A DNA stretch of 64,000 nt, taken from contig NZ_JAINRD010000004.1 of the NCBI RefSeq assembly GCF_020400605.1, positions 415,312 through 479,311 on the forward strand, given 5' to 3'. Positions 9,086-17,875 of this stretch are shown here, one piece after another. Both the position numbers and the translations under genes were made by a program. How positions within the stretch are numbered: the first letter of the stretch is position 1; each line of letters starts with the position of its first letter. The notes under the pieces are model-generated. The model was not told the origin of the DNA, ran no database searches, and saw only the letters and a list, made by a program, of their open reading frames with translations. The stretch comes from Streptomyces aculeolatus (lineage in GTDB: Bacteria > Actinomycetota > Actinomycetes > Streptomycetales > Streptomycetaceae).

Positions 9086-10357
9086 CTCTGCATGATCAGC
9101 ATCATTCTGGCATATGCCGCAATGACACGCCGAACGCGACACACGCGCCCGGATCCGTCGTCCGACCTCCAGCTCCACTGCCTTCCCGGCAGCGGCTGAG
9201 CGCACGCGCCTCCGCGTCGACACGGGCCTCGTTCTTACAGGCGTTATGAAACTGAGATCGCCCGCTGCGGGCGGGAAACACCTCAGCGCTGACGCATTCA
9301 CCCGGAAAACGTCCACGATGTGAGACAGGGAGGGCGGCGACGCCCCGTCCAGCCGGGTCTCCGACACAGATAGCTCACCCTTCGACAGCCCCAACTCATT
9401 GTTGACCTAATCGAGTTGGTTCAGCCCTCCCGGTCATGCTGTTCATCAGGCAGTGAAAAGAGCTCCCTGATGGAATTCCACGCGGTGGTGGTCTCGTCGC
9501 CCGTTGACGCACTGTTGGAGGGGCTTTTAGGGTCGCCTGACAGCCGACGCCGACACCGGCCGGCGGCTTCGAGGGAGGGGCAACTGTGGGCACTGCGGAT
9601 GGACTTCACGCGGATAGTCCTCAGCTGGTCACCGGTCCTTCGCCGGGCACGCCCGGACACCCGCAGCAGGGCGGCAGAGCAGCTACGACGGCGACGAAAT
9701 TAAGCCGGGCCCTGCGCGAGCAGTCTGAACTCTTTCACGAGCACCGGCTGATCCCGCCCTTGTGCTGAGGGACTCCCTCTCACCACGCCCCGCGCGGCAC
9801 ACCAGCGCGGGACCTGCCTCTCGCGTACAAGGTGCAGTCCTGCCGGCCCGGGAGTCCTAGGCAGCCTTCAGCTCTGCGACTTGCGCGCACTCCTGGGTCC
9901 CAATGTCACTGTCACTGTCACTGTGTGCGACTAGTACAGAGTTTTAGAGCCAACTCTGGATCTCCGCAACGGGGTGTGCGTATGTTCGTCGTCCCCCGGG
10001 GAGGGAGCCCGCCCGGTCCCACGGATGAAGGGAACGACCGGCAATGCGGTCGGGATCCCGGGGGCGAATGCAGCGTGGGCGTCCGAGAGCGGGAACTCTC
10101 GGACGCCGACGCCCACGGCGTAACCCGCCCTGCCAGGGGCGGAGTTTGCCCGACATCACCACGCTGATCCCCTTGCACCGGGCACGTCAGCGTGGCGACT
10201 GAAGAGGAGATTCTTGCATGCCCTGCGCACCGTGTAAAAGACACAGGCGCGTCGCCGAAGCCGCAGCCTGCGTCTCGGCTCCTTCTCGCCCCGGCCCGTG
10301 GCACCCTGCCTCGGCCTCGAAGTCCGAAATTTCCCGTGTCGGGGCCGGGAGCGGCCG
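9086..10357. other. 1.27-kb non-coding stretch with hairpin and hexamer repeats
   Basis: No convincing gene. It contains 3.5 copies of TGTCAC (9904-9925) followed by a comparatively AT-rich segment (9926-9960), and a long interrupted hairpin at 10075-10116. It lies directly upstream of a winged-helix gene carrying iterons, so it may be a leader, copy-control or origin region. This is inference only. Confidence 0.5.
10075..10116. repeat. Bulged inverted repeat upstream of the winged-helix gene
   Basis: Left arm GTGGGCGTCCGAGAG pairs with CTCTCGGACG...CGCCCAC around a 6-base loop, with a 6-base bulge in the right arm. There is no T-run, so a classical terminator is less likely than an RNA hairpin or a protein-binding site. 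Confidence 0.6.
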
Positions 10358-11251
10358 GTGAGCACCGATGCCCGTGAGTGGGTGTGGGAAAGCAGCTCCA
10401 GTCGCGGGACCGCACGGCTGGTGCTGCTGTCGATAGCCGACCGGGTAGCCGACGAACAGTGCGTGTCCTGGGCCTCGTTGACATCTCTAGCCGCCCGCAC
10501 GAACGCCTCCGTCTCAACGGTTCGCGAGGCCATCGGCCGACTCGTCGAGGCCGGTGAGTTGGAGCAGCTCGACGACCTGATCGGCCCGCAGCGCAGCACG
10601 GTCTACCGCCTTCCTATGGCCGCCCTGGCGATCGCACAGGCCCTGCGACAGCAGCAGGACGGCGATGAGGAGGCACCCGCCGAGGATTCCAAGTCCCCGC
10701 CCACGTTGCGGCTCTCCGCGCTCGGGCAGTACGGAATCCGTCCGCGCGAGGTGCCGGTTTCCCCCGCGAGGTGCCGGAAACCGGCAGTACCGGAAACCGG
10801 CACCTCCAGCGGAAAACCGGCACCTCGACGTACCGGAAACCGGCATAGCGAGGTACCGGAAACCGGCACCCAGAACAGTAGTGAACCTGAAAGGAACGGG
10901 AGTAAGAGCAGCAGCGCGCGTGGCGCCGTCACGCCGGCCGCCGGATGGCAGCCCGACCCGGCAACCCTGACCTGGATCCGCGAACAGGGACACCTCGACC
11001 GCCTCGGCGAGCAGGCCCTGCAAGCCGCCGACGCGAAGTGGCGCACCCACCGCGCCGACCTCGCACCACGCCCCGCCGCGGCGTGGGCCGCCGACTGGCG
11101 CTCCTGGATCGCCCGGGAGCACTCCCCCCACCGCCCCAGCCTGTACGCCGTACCCGTCAACTCCCCCGCCCCGCCCGGCGGGATGACCCGGGCCCAGGCC
11201 CACACCGCCGCCCTGCTGGCCGCCCTCGACGAGCCGACCGGAACGGAGTAG
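10358..11251 (+). CDS. Winged-helix protein, putative plasmid replication/copy-control factor
   Basis: The GTG start at 10358 (VSTDAREWVWE) fits the family of actinomycete plasmid-associated helix-turn-helix proteins. The N-terminal 100 residues form a winged helix (LASLAARTNAS-type HTH, then TVREAIGRLVEAGELEQL). The middle (about 130-190) is low complexity, because the DNA there is an array of TRCCGGAAACCGGCA repeats read as repeats of VPETGT. The C-terminus has a conserved-looking tryptophan-rich segment (AWAADWRSWI). The internal iterons resemble the layout of Streptomyces linear-plasmid rep genes such as pSLA2 rep1. A role as initiator or repressor is inferred. Confidence 0.75.
   Translation: MSTDAREWVWESSSSRGTARLVLLSIADRVADEQCVSWASLTSLAARTNASVSTVREAIGRLVEAGELEQLDDLIGPQRSTVYRLPMAALAIAQALRQQQDGDEEAPAEDSKSPPTLRLSALGQYGIRPREVPVSPARCRKPAVPETGTSSGKPAPRRTGNRHSEVPETGTQNSSEPERNGSKSSSARGAVTPAAGWQPDPATLTWIREQGHLDRLGEQALQAADAKWRTHRADLAPRPAAAWAADWRSWIAREHSPHRPSLYAVPVNSPAPPGGMTRAQAHTAALLAALDEPTGTE
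10748..10868 (+). repeat. Iteron-like array TRCCGGAAACCGGCA inside a gene
   Basis: Four full 15-bp copies at 10772-10786, 10788-10802, 10831-10845 and 10854-10868, plus partial copies at 10748-10762 and 10811-10822. Each copy is itself nearly palindromic. The same site, as a perfect 19-bp palindrome, recurs at 44467-44485 before the conjugation operon. The array is likely a protein-binding array for the encoded protein. Confidence 0.85.
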
Positions 11252-11258
11252 CCAGAGA

Positions 11259-11957
11259 GTGGATCGCCGTGAAACCGCCGCCCTGCTCGCCTACATCGGC
11301 CGCCTCGACCCCCGCACCATCCGCACCGACCAGGGCGAAGCCCGCGACCAGCTCGCCCAGTGGCACGAGCTGCTCGGCGACGTGCCGATCGCCACCGAGT
11401 ACGGCTGGGACGCCTACGCCGCAGCCCGCAGGCACATCCGCATCTCGCCGTACCCGATCGTGCCCGCCGATGTCGCCCGCCCGTGGGAGAGCCACCGGCG
11501 CGAGCGCATGCTCCGCCACACCGACCCCACCCCGACCGCCGACCCCGACGACCAGGCCGCCTGGACCGCCGAACTGGCCCGCGCACGCCAGGCTGTGGCC
11601 GCCGGCACCGCTCAGCCCGTCCGGTACCGGGCCATCAGCCAGGGTCGCGGCCGGGTCGACCCGGAGCTTCAGGCGCGGTTGCGGGAGGTCGGCTCCTGCA
11701 TTCCCCCCGCCGCCCGGGCCGCCCTCGCGCCCTACCGGCCCGCCCGCGCGGCGCGCGAGGAGGCCGTCGCCGAGGGCCTGCCCGACGCCTTGTCGGTGCG
11801 GTGCCAGTGGTGCCGGGCCCAGGCCGGGGAGCCGTGCCGGCGCCGGCGGATCGGCCCCGACGGCTCCGCCCGCGGCACCGCACCACGCGCCACCCCCCAC
11901 CCCGGCCGACTCGACCTCGCCGCCGACCAGCACCCCGAACAGCGCGCGGCGTCCTGA
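11259..11957 (+). CDS. Hypothetical protein with C-terminal CxxC zinc-finger-like motif
   Basis: A 232-residue protein with a GTG start 8 bp after the preceding stop, so probably co-transcribed with it. The C-terminus contains CQWCRAQAGEPCRRRR, a short cysteine motif like the phage/plasmid zinc-binding fingers found in Streptomyces proteins. The rest is Arg/Ala-rich and helical. It may bind nucleic acid. The function is unknown. Confidence 0.7.
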   Translation: MDRRETAALLAYIGRLDPRTIRTDQGEARDQLAQWHELLGDVPIATEYGWDAYAAARRHIRISPYPIVPADVARPWESHRRERMLRHTDPTPTADPDDQAAWTAELARARQAVAAGTAQPVRYRAISQGRGRVDPELQARLREVGSCIPPAARAALAPYRPARAAREEAVAEGLPDALSVRCQWCRAQAGEPCRRRRIGPDGSARGTAPRATPHPGRLDLAADQHPEQRAAS

Positions 11958-12086
11958 CCGACCACGCAGACCGGGCGGCATCCCCCGGCCCGGATATCCC
12001 CTCAACTCCGCTGCGACACCCCTGGTTGTTCGGCAGCGGTGCCCGACGTCGCGTCCGCCCAGCGCGCAGCCCATCGGAGACCGTTC

Positions 12087-12728
12087 GTGCGATACATCAC
12101 CACCCACGAGGCGCCGGCCACCGGCCTGCGCGGCATCGCCGACACGAGCTGGCACAGCCGCGGCGCGTGCTACGGCCTTCACCCGGCGGAGGCCGACGAG
12201 GTGTTCTTCCCGCCGCCGCGGGACCACATCGCCATCGCCGAGGCGAAGGAGCTGTGCGCCCTGTGCCCGGTGCGCGGCGACTGCCTGAACTACGCCTTGG
12301 AGAACGGCCTCAAGGAAGGCATCTGGGGCGGGCTGACCGAAGCCGAGCGGCGCCCGTGGCACGAAGGGCTGCACCGGCGCCTGGACTACCGGCGCGTGCG
12401 CGCGTTCTTCGACGGACGCGACGTCCACCTCACCGAAGCCGAGCGGCAGCTCGTCATCGACCACGCCTACCTGCGTGGCTGGCGGCCCGACAGGCTCGCC
12501 GCCGCCCTGCAGATCGGCCACCGGCACGCCCGAGACCTGCTCCGCCAAGCCGCCTTGAAGGTCTTCGACCGCGACCGGACCTACGGCGTCCCCCAGCCGA
12601 AAAGGAAGCGAAGGACGACCAGTCCGTCCCCGGACGCTCCCGCCCCGAGCAGGCCCCGTACACGGCAGCCGATACCCCGAACCGCCGCGTCGACCACCGC
12701 ATCCACCCCTGCTGGAAAGGCCCTATGA
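12087..12728 (+). CDS. WhiB-family transcriptional regulator
   Basis: The GTG at 12087 is preferred, because GGAGA lies 6 bases upstream; an upstream in-frame GTG at 12039 is less likely. With this start the four Fe-S ligands are C28, C57, C60 and C66, followed by the conserved GIWGG turn. The C-terminal basic tail (KRKRR) is longer than in chromosomal Wbl proteins. WhiB-like proteins carry a 4Fe-4S cluster and work with the principal sigma factor. The stop overlaps the next start (ATGA), so the two are coupled. Confidence 0.85.
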   Translation: MRYITTHEAPATGLRGIADTSWHSRGACYGLHPAEADEVFFPPPRDHIAIAEAKELCALCPVRGDCLNYALENGLKEGIWGGLTEAERRPWHEGLHRRLDYRRVRAFFDGRDVHLTEAERQLVIDHAYLRGWRPDRLAAALQIGHRHARDLLRQAALKVFDRDRTYGVPQPKRKRRTTSPSPDAPAPSRPRTRQPIPRTAASTTASTPAGKAL

Positions 12729-14362
12729 CCGCGGTCCTGCCCCCCGTCACCACTCCGGAACCGGACCTCCTCCTCGCCACCGCACTGCTCGCCGCCTTCG
12801 CCATCGTGCTCACCGTCCGGGCCCTCCAGCGACACGGCGCCCGGCCACGGGACGGTCGCGGCAGTGCGGCGGTCACGGTCGCCGCCCTGGCCGCCCTGGG
12901 CTGCACCGCCTACAGCGCCGACACCTCGTGGCGGTTCGCCGCCGACTACCTCGACATGGCCGGCACCGCCGAACGCGCCGCGATGTTCGCCGCGGCCGAG
13001 CTGGCGCTCTTCGCGACCGCGCTGATGGCCCGCCAGAACCTGACCACCCAGGGCGCCCCTGGCCTGCCCGGCACCCTGGTCTGGATCATCAGCGGGGTCC
13101 AGGTGATCCCCGCCTACGCCGAAAGCGGCCCGGTCGGCGGCACCGTCCGCGCCTTCGTCGGCCCCATCATGGCCGCGGTGCTGTGGCACCTGGCCATGGG
13201 CATCGAACTGCGCCTGCGCACCCCCGGCGCCGCCTCCCGCTCCCTGATCGCCACCCTCGGGCGCGAAGCCCGCGAACGCCTCCTGTCCCGCCTGGGCATC
13301 GCCGCCCGCGACCGCGACGCCGCACAGATCACCCGGGACCGGGCCACCGACCGAGCCGTCGCCCTCGCCGCCCGACTCGCCGGCCAGACGACCGAGCAGC
13401 AGCACAGCCGCCGCGGCCGGCGCCTGACCCGCCGGCTGTCGAAAGCCCTCGGCAAAGCCGAGGTCGGCACCGACCCCCAGCAGCGCGCACGCCTGCTCAA
13501 CCAACTCGCCGCACGCCGCCACGCAATCACCCTCGCCACCATCCCCCTCCCCTCCCCCTGGACCCCGCCCACCATCGGTAGCCTCGGCACTGCGGTCCCC
13601 GCACCGACGTTCCCCGACCAGTCGGTCCCCGAGCAGGCGGTCCCCGCCGCCGGGGACGGGGGACCGAACCGGCTGCGGGGACCGGTCCCCGCACCCGCAC
13701 AACACCACCCGAGGGCCGGCACAGAACGACAAGGCCATGAACCGGGGACCGCGCTCACGCCGGACCGGGGACCGGTCCCCACATCCGTGGAAGACCAGGT
13801 CAACCCGTCGACGGTCCCCAGCTTGCCGGTACCAGCACCCGGTCCCCACACCCCGGCCGAAGCCGGGGACCGCGGACCGAAACCGCCACGGGGACCGGTC
13901 CCCGCCGACGCACAACACCACCCGGGGACCGGCACGGAACCAGAAGACCGTGAACCGGGGACCGCGATCACGCCGGACCGGGGACCGGTCCCCGCACCCA
14001 CGGACAACCACCCGGGGACCGAGCCCAACCCCCTCCGGGGACCGAGCCGGGACCGGGGACCGGGGACCGCGCGGCGCAAGAAGGCGAACGCGAAGAAGAG
14101 CAAGGGCAAGCACAGCAGCCGGTCCCGCACCCCTCGGCAGCAGGACCCGCCGCTTCCGGTGGACCAGCTCGTCCAGCAGGTGCGCCCCCACGTCCCCGCC
14201 GTGCTCGCCCGCGACGGCAACGCGGCGATCACCCGCGTCCAGCTCCGCGAGATCCTCCGCCGCGAAGGGCTCCAAGGCGGCCGGAACTCCCAACTCAGCC
14301 TCGTCCTGCGCGAACTACGCAGCGACGACCACGCCACGACGACGAAGGGCACCACCACATGA
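12725..14362 (+). CDS. Membrane protein with repeat-encoded tail (plasmid transfer/spread-like)
   Basis: A 545-residue protein. The N-terminus has about five hydrophobic segments within residues 10-165 (LLLATALLAAFAIVL, FAAAELALFATALM and others), like DUF2637/Spd-type actinomycete plasmid proteins. A charged helical region follows (about 170-270). From about 290 to 450 the sequence is low complexity (repeated RGPVPA and PGTA), dictated by a GGGGACCG repeat array in the DNA. The C-terminal 70 residues look like a winged helix (AITRVQLREILRREGLQGG). It overlaps WhiB and the next gene by 4 bp. Confidence 0.75.
   Translation: MTAVLPPVTTPEPDLLLATALLAAFAIVLTVRALQRHGARPRDGRGSAAVTVAALAALGCTAYSADTSWRFAADYLDMAGTAERAAMFAAAELALFATALMARQNLTTQGAPGLPGTLVWIISGVQVIPAYAESGPVGGTVRAFVGPIMAAVLWHLAMGIELRLRTPGAASRSLIATLGREARERLLSRLGIAARDRDAAQITRDRATDRAVALAARLAGQTTEQQHSRRGRRLTRRLSKALGKAEVGTDPQQRARLLNQLAARRHAITLATIPLPSPWTPPTIGSLGTAVPAPTFPDQSVPEQAVPAAGDGGPNRLRGPVPAPAQHHPRAGTERQGHEPGTALTPDRGPVPTSVEDQVNPSTVPSLPVPAPGPHTPAEAGDRGPKPPRGPVPADAQHHPGTGTEPEDREPGTAITPDRGPVPAPTDNHPGTEPNPLRGPSRDRGPGTARRKKANAKKSKGKHSSRSRTPRQQDPPLPVDQLVQQVRPHVPAVLARDGNAAITRVQLREILRREGLQGGRNSQLSLVLRELRSDDHATTTKGTTT
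13593..14069. repeat. Cluster of GGGGACCG motifs with four 14-bp palindromes
   Basis: About 13 copies of GGGGACCG and about 9 of its complement lie in 480 bp. Four of them fuse into the perfect palindrome GGGGACCGGTCCCC at 13677-13690, 13767-13780, 13890-13903 and 13980-13993. The last copies are direct tandem repeats (14055-14069). The cluster lies inside a coding region. It may be a binding array for a partition, replication or DNA-translocation protein. Confidence 0.85.
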
Positions 14363-14553
14363 TCAGGACCTGCGCCGGCTTCACCGCCCTCCAAGCGGTG
14401 TACGAGCGGGAAATCGGCTACTTGAAGGCCCACTCCGTCCGGCACGAGGGCCGCCCGGCGGCGAGATGCAGCGCGACACAGGCCGCATCGACGAAGGCGC
14501 GGATGGCCCGCGCCCTCACCAGCCACCTCGCCCGCTGCCCGGAATGCGGCTGA
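14359..14553 (+). CDS. Small hypothetical protein
   Basis: A 64-residue protein whose ATG overlaps the preceding stop (ATGA) and whose stop overlaps the next start (TGATG), so it is translationally coupled on both sides inside the mobilization operon. It ends in HLARCPECG, with a CxxC pair. No family is recognised. Confidence 0.65.
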   Translation: MIRTCAGFTALQAVYEREIGYLKAHSVRHEGRPAARCSATQAASTKARMARALTSHLARCPECG

Positions 14554-15179
14554 TGCCAACTCCAGCGCCGAACGGGAACACCCCCCAACGTGCCGCCGAC
14601 ATCAACTCGGTCCCGGGGCGAGCAAGTTGGGGCGGAAGCTACGCTTCCGCCGAACCCGCCCCCGAGGGGGCGGGCCAGGACCTGCACCGGGGGGCGCAGG
14701 TCCAGCAGGCTTCGACCGAGGGCGGATCGAAGCCGGGGAAGAAGGAGAAGCCCACCGACCGCCGCGCCCGCCGCCAGCGCGCCGCCCGTGCGCGTCAGCG
14801 CCCGCGTCAGCCGCCCGAGAAGAAGCGCCTGCACCAGCCCAACACCCGCTTCAACGACGACGAGTTCACCCTGATCAAGTCCGCCGCCGCCCGGTGCAAC
14901 CTGTCGGTCGCCGGGTTCCTCGCCCGCGCAGCGCTCGCCGCCGCCCGCGACCTTGAGCGCACCAGCGCCGAGATCGCCGACGAACGCGAAGTGATCACAG
15001 CCCTGTTCGACTGCCGACGCCGCCTCGGCTGGGCCGGCAGCAACCTCAACCAAGCCGCCAAGGCACTCAACTCCCAAGCAGACGCCCCCCAGATCGAAGC
15101 GGCCATCGCCGCCGTACGACGAGCCGCCGACACCACCCGCGAAGCCGCCGCACTGCTCATCGACCGCCGCAGCTCGTGA
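14553..15179 (+). CDS. mobC: MobC-like relaxosome accessory protein
   Basis: A 208-residue protein. The first ~90 residues are basic and low complexity. Residues about 95-205 match plasmid MobC proteins: RFNDDEFTLIKSAAARCNLSV looks like a ribbon-helix-helix DNA-binding segment, followed by GWAGSNLNQAAKALN, the typical RxxxNLNQ-type motif. It is coupled to the relaxase by a GTGA overlap. It likely binds oriT and helps the relaxase nick. Confidence 0.85.
   Translation: MPTPAPNGNTPQRAADINSVPGRASWGGSYASAEPAPEGAGQDLHRGAQVQQASTEGGSKPGKKEKPTDRRARRQRAARARQRPRQPPEKKRLHQPNTRFNDDEFTLIKSAAARCNLSVAGFLARAALAAARDLERTSAEIADEREVITALFDCRRRLGWAGSNLNQAAKALNSQADAPQIEAAIAAVRRAADTTREAAALLIDRRSS
14615..14700 (+). 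other. Candidate oriT (inverted-repeat cluster)
   Basis: A perfect inverted repeat GGCGGAAGC/GCTTCCGCC with a 3-base spacer (14631-14651) is preceded by the AT-richer AGCAAGTTGG. It is followed by a second stem, CCGCCCCC/GGGGGCGG, near 14655-14674, and a third near 14681-14701. The cluster lies in the poorly conserved 5' part of mobC, next to the relaxase gene, where oriT is often found. The nick site is not identified. Confidence 0.45.
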
Positions 15180-16912
15180 TCCCCAGCGTCAACGAGTCCG
15201 GTTCGCGGACCATCGGACTCCTCGCCTACCTCTACGGCCCCGGCAAGGCCGAGGAGCACACCGACCCGCACCTCGTGGCCTCCTTCGACGGCATGTCCCC
15301 CGACCCCGGCCGCGACCCGAACGCCACCCTCAAGAACCTCCAGCAACTCCTCGACCAGCCGGTGATGGCCGTCGCCCGGCACGCCCGCCCGGCCAAGCAC
15401 GTGTGGCACACCTCCGTGCGCGCTGACCCCAGGGACCGGGTCTTGTCTGACGAGGACTGGGCCGTCATCGCCCGCCGGATCGTCGCCGCCACCGGCATCG
15501 ACCCCGGCGGCGGACAGCCCGGCTGCCGCTGGGCCGCGATACGGCACGCGGACGACCACATCCACATCGTCGCCACCCTCGTCACCGAAGACGGCCACCG
15601 CCCCGACGACTACCGCTCCGGCACACGAGCACAGGCCGAAGCCCGCCTCATCGAGAAGGATCTCGGCCTGCGCCAGGTCGCCCCCGGCGACGGCACCGCA
15701 GCACAGCGGCCCACCAGCGCCGAACGCCACAAGGCAAAACGGCAGGGCCGCGAACGTACCGCCCGCGAAGAACTGCGCGAGACGGTACGGCAGGCGGTGG
15801 CCGGCGCGACCAGCGAAGACGAGTTCTTCGACCGGCTCGCCGACGCCGGTCTCCTCATCCGCAAGCGCGCCGCTCCCTCCGGCGACCTCCTCGGATACAA
15901 GGTCGCGCTGCCCGAGGACCGGAACAAGGACGGTCAGCCGGTGTTCTATCCGGGCGCGCGCCTTGCCCCGGACCTCTCGCTGCCCCGCGTCCGGGAGCGC
16001 TTCACAGGCGGCACCCTGCGAGAGGGCGAGCGTGGTCCCCGCCCGCAAGACGCCGCAGGCGCAAGGACGGGGGCTCCGGCGACCGCCCGACGCCAGGTGG
16101 CATCGGCTGCCTGGCGGGCCGTGCTCGTCGTCGAGCACGGCGACGACCGGGTTGCCGCTGCCGACATCGCCGCAGCCGGCGAAGTCCTCGACGCGCTGGC
16201 GAAGACGTCCGCCGCCCACACCCGCCGCGAACTCCGGGACGCGGCGACCGCCTTCGAACGGGCTTCGCGCTCCCACATCCGCGCCGTACGCGGACACGAC
16301 CGCGCCCTGCGCAAGGCAGCGCGCGACCTCGTCCACGGCGGTCCCGCACTCGGCTACGGCGAAGACGGCGCCACCACCGCCATGGCCATCGACATGCTGT
16401 TCTTCCTCATCACCACCACCGCGCACTGGCACGCGAAGAAAGGCCACGCACAGCAGGCCGCCGCCGCCCGCCAAGCCGCCGCACACCTGCGCTCCGCCTA
16501 CCGGGCAGCCGCCCCTGCACCGCTGGCGACACTGGCACAGCGCGGACGGCGCCTTCCCCAACCGCAGCAGCAGCGCCACGCCGCCCAGCTCCGCGAGGCC
16601 CTGCCGGAACTGGCCGAGCAGATCCTCAGCGAACCCGGCTGGTACGCCCTCGCGGCGACCCTCGCCGACGCCCAACGCGCCGGCCACGACCCGACCGCCC
16701 TGCTGGCCCGGGCCGCCCGACGCCGTGAACTGGACACCGCGGAGTCCGTCAGCGACGTCCTCGTCTGGCGGCTGCGCCGCACCGCCAACCTGCCCCTGGA
16801 AACCCCAGAGCGCGCCCCGAGCGCCACGCGGAACTCGCCACCCACGCCAAGGCCGTCTCCGCGTCGAGCAGCACGTACGGCGCGCTCCGGCAACGGAACC
16901 ACCGGGTCATAG
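15176..16912 (+). CDS. MOBP-type relaxase / mobilization nuclease
   Basis: A 578-residue protein starting at GTG in a GTGA overlap with mobC. The N-terminal relaxase domain contains the metal-binding triad H124-x-D-D-H128-x-H130 (HADDHIHIV) and upstream HVWHTS. The C-terminal half is a long helical region without a recognised helicase. A MOBP relaxase nicks oriT through an N-terminal tyrosine; Y18 or Y20 (LLAYLYGPGK) is the candidate. With MobC and the oriT candidate this forms a complete mobilization cassette. Confidence 0.9.
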   Translation: MIPSVNESGSRTIGLLAYLYGPGKAEEHTDPHLVASFDGMSPDPGRDPNATLKNLQQLLDQPVMAVARHARPAKHVWHTSVRADPRDRVLSDEDWAVIARRIVAATGIDPGGGQPGCRWAAIRHADDHIHIVATLVTEDGHRPDDYRSGTRAQAEARLIEKDLGLRQVAPGDGTAAQRPTSAERHKAKRQGRERTAREELRETVRQAVAGATSEDEFFDRLADAGLLIRKRAAPSGDLLGYKVALPEDRNKDGQPVFYPGARLAPDLSLPRVRERFTGGTLREGERGPRPQDAAGARTGAPATARRQVASAAWRAVLVVEHGDDRVAAADIAAAGEVLDALAKTSAAHTRRELRDAATAFERASRSHIRAVRGHDRALRKAARDLVHGGPALGYGEDGATTAMAIDMLFFLITTTAHWHAKKGHAQQAAAARQAAAHLRSAYRAAAPAPLATLAQRGRRLPQPQQQRHAAQLREALPELAEQILSEPGWYALAATLADAQRAGHDPTALLARAARRRELDTAESVSDVLVWRLRRTANLPLETPERAPSATRNSPPTPRPSPRRAARTARSGNGTTGS

Positions 16913-17035
16913 TGAGCAGCCGCCGAAGCGAAGGCTCGACGGCCACCGGCACCACCCCCGCGGACTGCAGACCTTCGAGCCCAAGACACCACCACAGGAC
17001 CCGACACGATCTACGAGGAAGGGGAGGACGACAGG

Positions 17036-17485
17036 GTGTTTCACCGGATACGCCGCCGGGCCGCCGAGCCGAGCGAGGCCGAGCGCCGGTTCTTCGAACG
17101 GGCGATGCAGATGGACGGGCAGGTACCGCCGGAGGTCGAGCGGATGCGCGCGGAACTGCAGAACGCCGCGCCGGCACCGGCACCGGCTGGGGACGACTTC
17201 CTCCCGCCGGAGCTGCGGGTGCCCAGCCACGACCAACTCGACGGCCGGATGATGCCCTGGCCGCAACCGCTCGCCCTCGACGGCGAGCTGGTGACCTGCA
17301 CCGGGTGCGGCGCGTACCGGGACTGGCTGATCCTGTCCACCCGCGATCAGATCTGGCTCCGGTGCCGGGCGGGACACCAGCACCACGAGACCCGCCTGGA
17401 CACCGCCTGGTACAACCGGCACGCCGGTCCCGCGGACGCCACGCACGCGACGTTCGAGGACTGCCTGCGCCACCTCGGGCACTGA
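17036..17485 (+). CDS. Hypothetical protein with zinc-ribbon-like cysteines
   Basis: A 149-residue protein with a GTG start and GGGGAGGA upstream. It contains CTGCG and CRAGHQHHE, spaced like a small metal site. No family is recognised. It is the last gene of the mobilization cluster. Confidence 0.6.
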   Translation: MFHRIRRRAAEPSEAERRFFERAMQMDGQVPPEVERMRAELQNAAPAPAPAGDDFLPPELRVPSHDQLDGRMMPWPQPLALDGELVTCTGCGAYRDWLILSTRDQIWLRCRAGHQHHETRLDTAWYNRHAGPADATHATFEDCLRHLGH

Positions 17486-17875
17486 CACCCGCCCCTACGA
17501 CCCCACCGGGCCCGAAGGCCCGAACCGCCACCGCCCAGCATCAACAGGGCGTTCCACGCCCGTGCGCATCGCCACCGCCCTCGGCGTCACCGCAGCCCGC
17601 TCTCCTGACGATGCCTGCCTGCGCCTACCGAGGATCCACCGTGAAAGCGGCACTCGTGAGAGAGCACCAATCACGTGATGACACTGGGAGCCTGCCAGCC
17701 GCACGCGCATTCTGTCGCGACACTGATCAGGTTCGCAATTGAAGCTCTAGAACTGCAATGCAACCTGTAGCCTGACTGCAAGTTGCGCTTCAACTCCACC
17801 TGCAAGTGGCGTGGAGGCGCAGCCCCACGGGACGGGCCGGCCCCGAAGGGCCGACCCGCAAACGGTGCCGCCGGA
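17486..17875. other. Non-coding region with terminator-like hairpin
   Basis: No gene seen. A stem CGGGCC-CGAA-GGCCCG (17507-17522) lies 22 bp after the preceding stop. The 17640-17800 part is AT-richer than its surroundings and has similar short words (CTGCAAGTTGC, CTGCAAGTGGC). It may be a promoter region or an old recombination site; the sequence alone does not decide. Confidence 0.45.

Noticed and set aside
9941..9950. GTTTTAGAGC, resembling the start of a type II CRISPR repeat
   Set aside because: A single 10-base match with no second copy, spacer pattern or cas gene; a chance match.
11360..12724. Upstream extension of the membrane-protein frame (would make a 1000-residue protein)
   Set aside because: It overlaps the zinc-finger and WhiB genes, is extremely Arg/Pro-rich and lacks a ribosome site. 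The ATG at 12725 overlapping the WhiB stop is better.
12581..14293. Large antisense frame over the membrane protein and repeat array
   Set aside because: Composition reflects the GGGGACCG repeats; no start site or domain.
17720..17830. Possible tRNA or att site near the end of the mobilization cluster
   Set aside because: Short repeated words (CTGCAAGT) are present, but no cloverleaf, tRNA 3' end or integrase gene could be identified.
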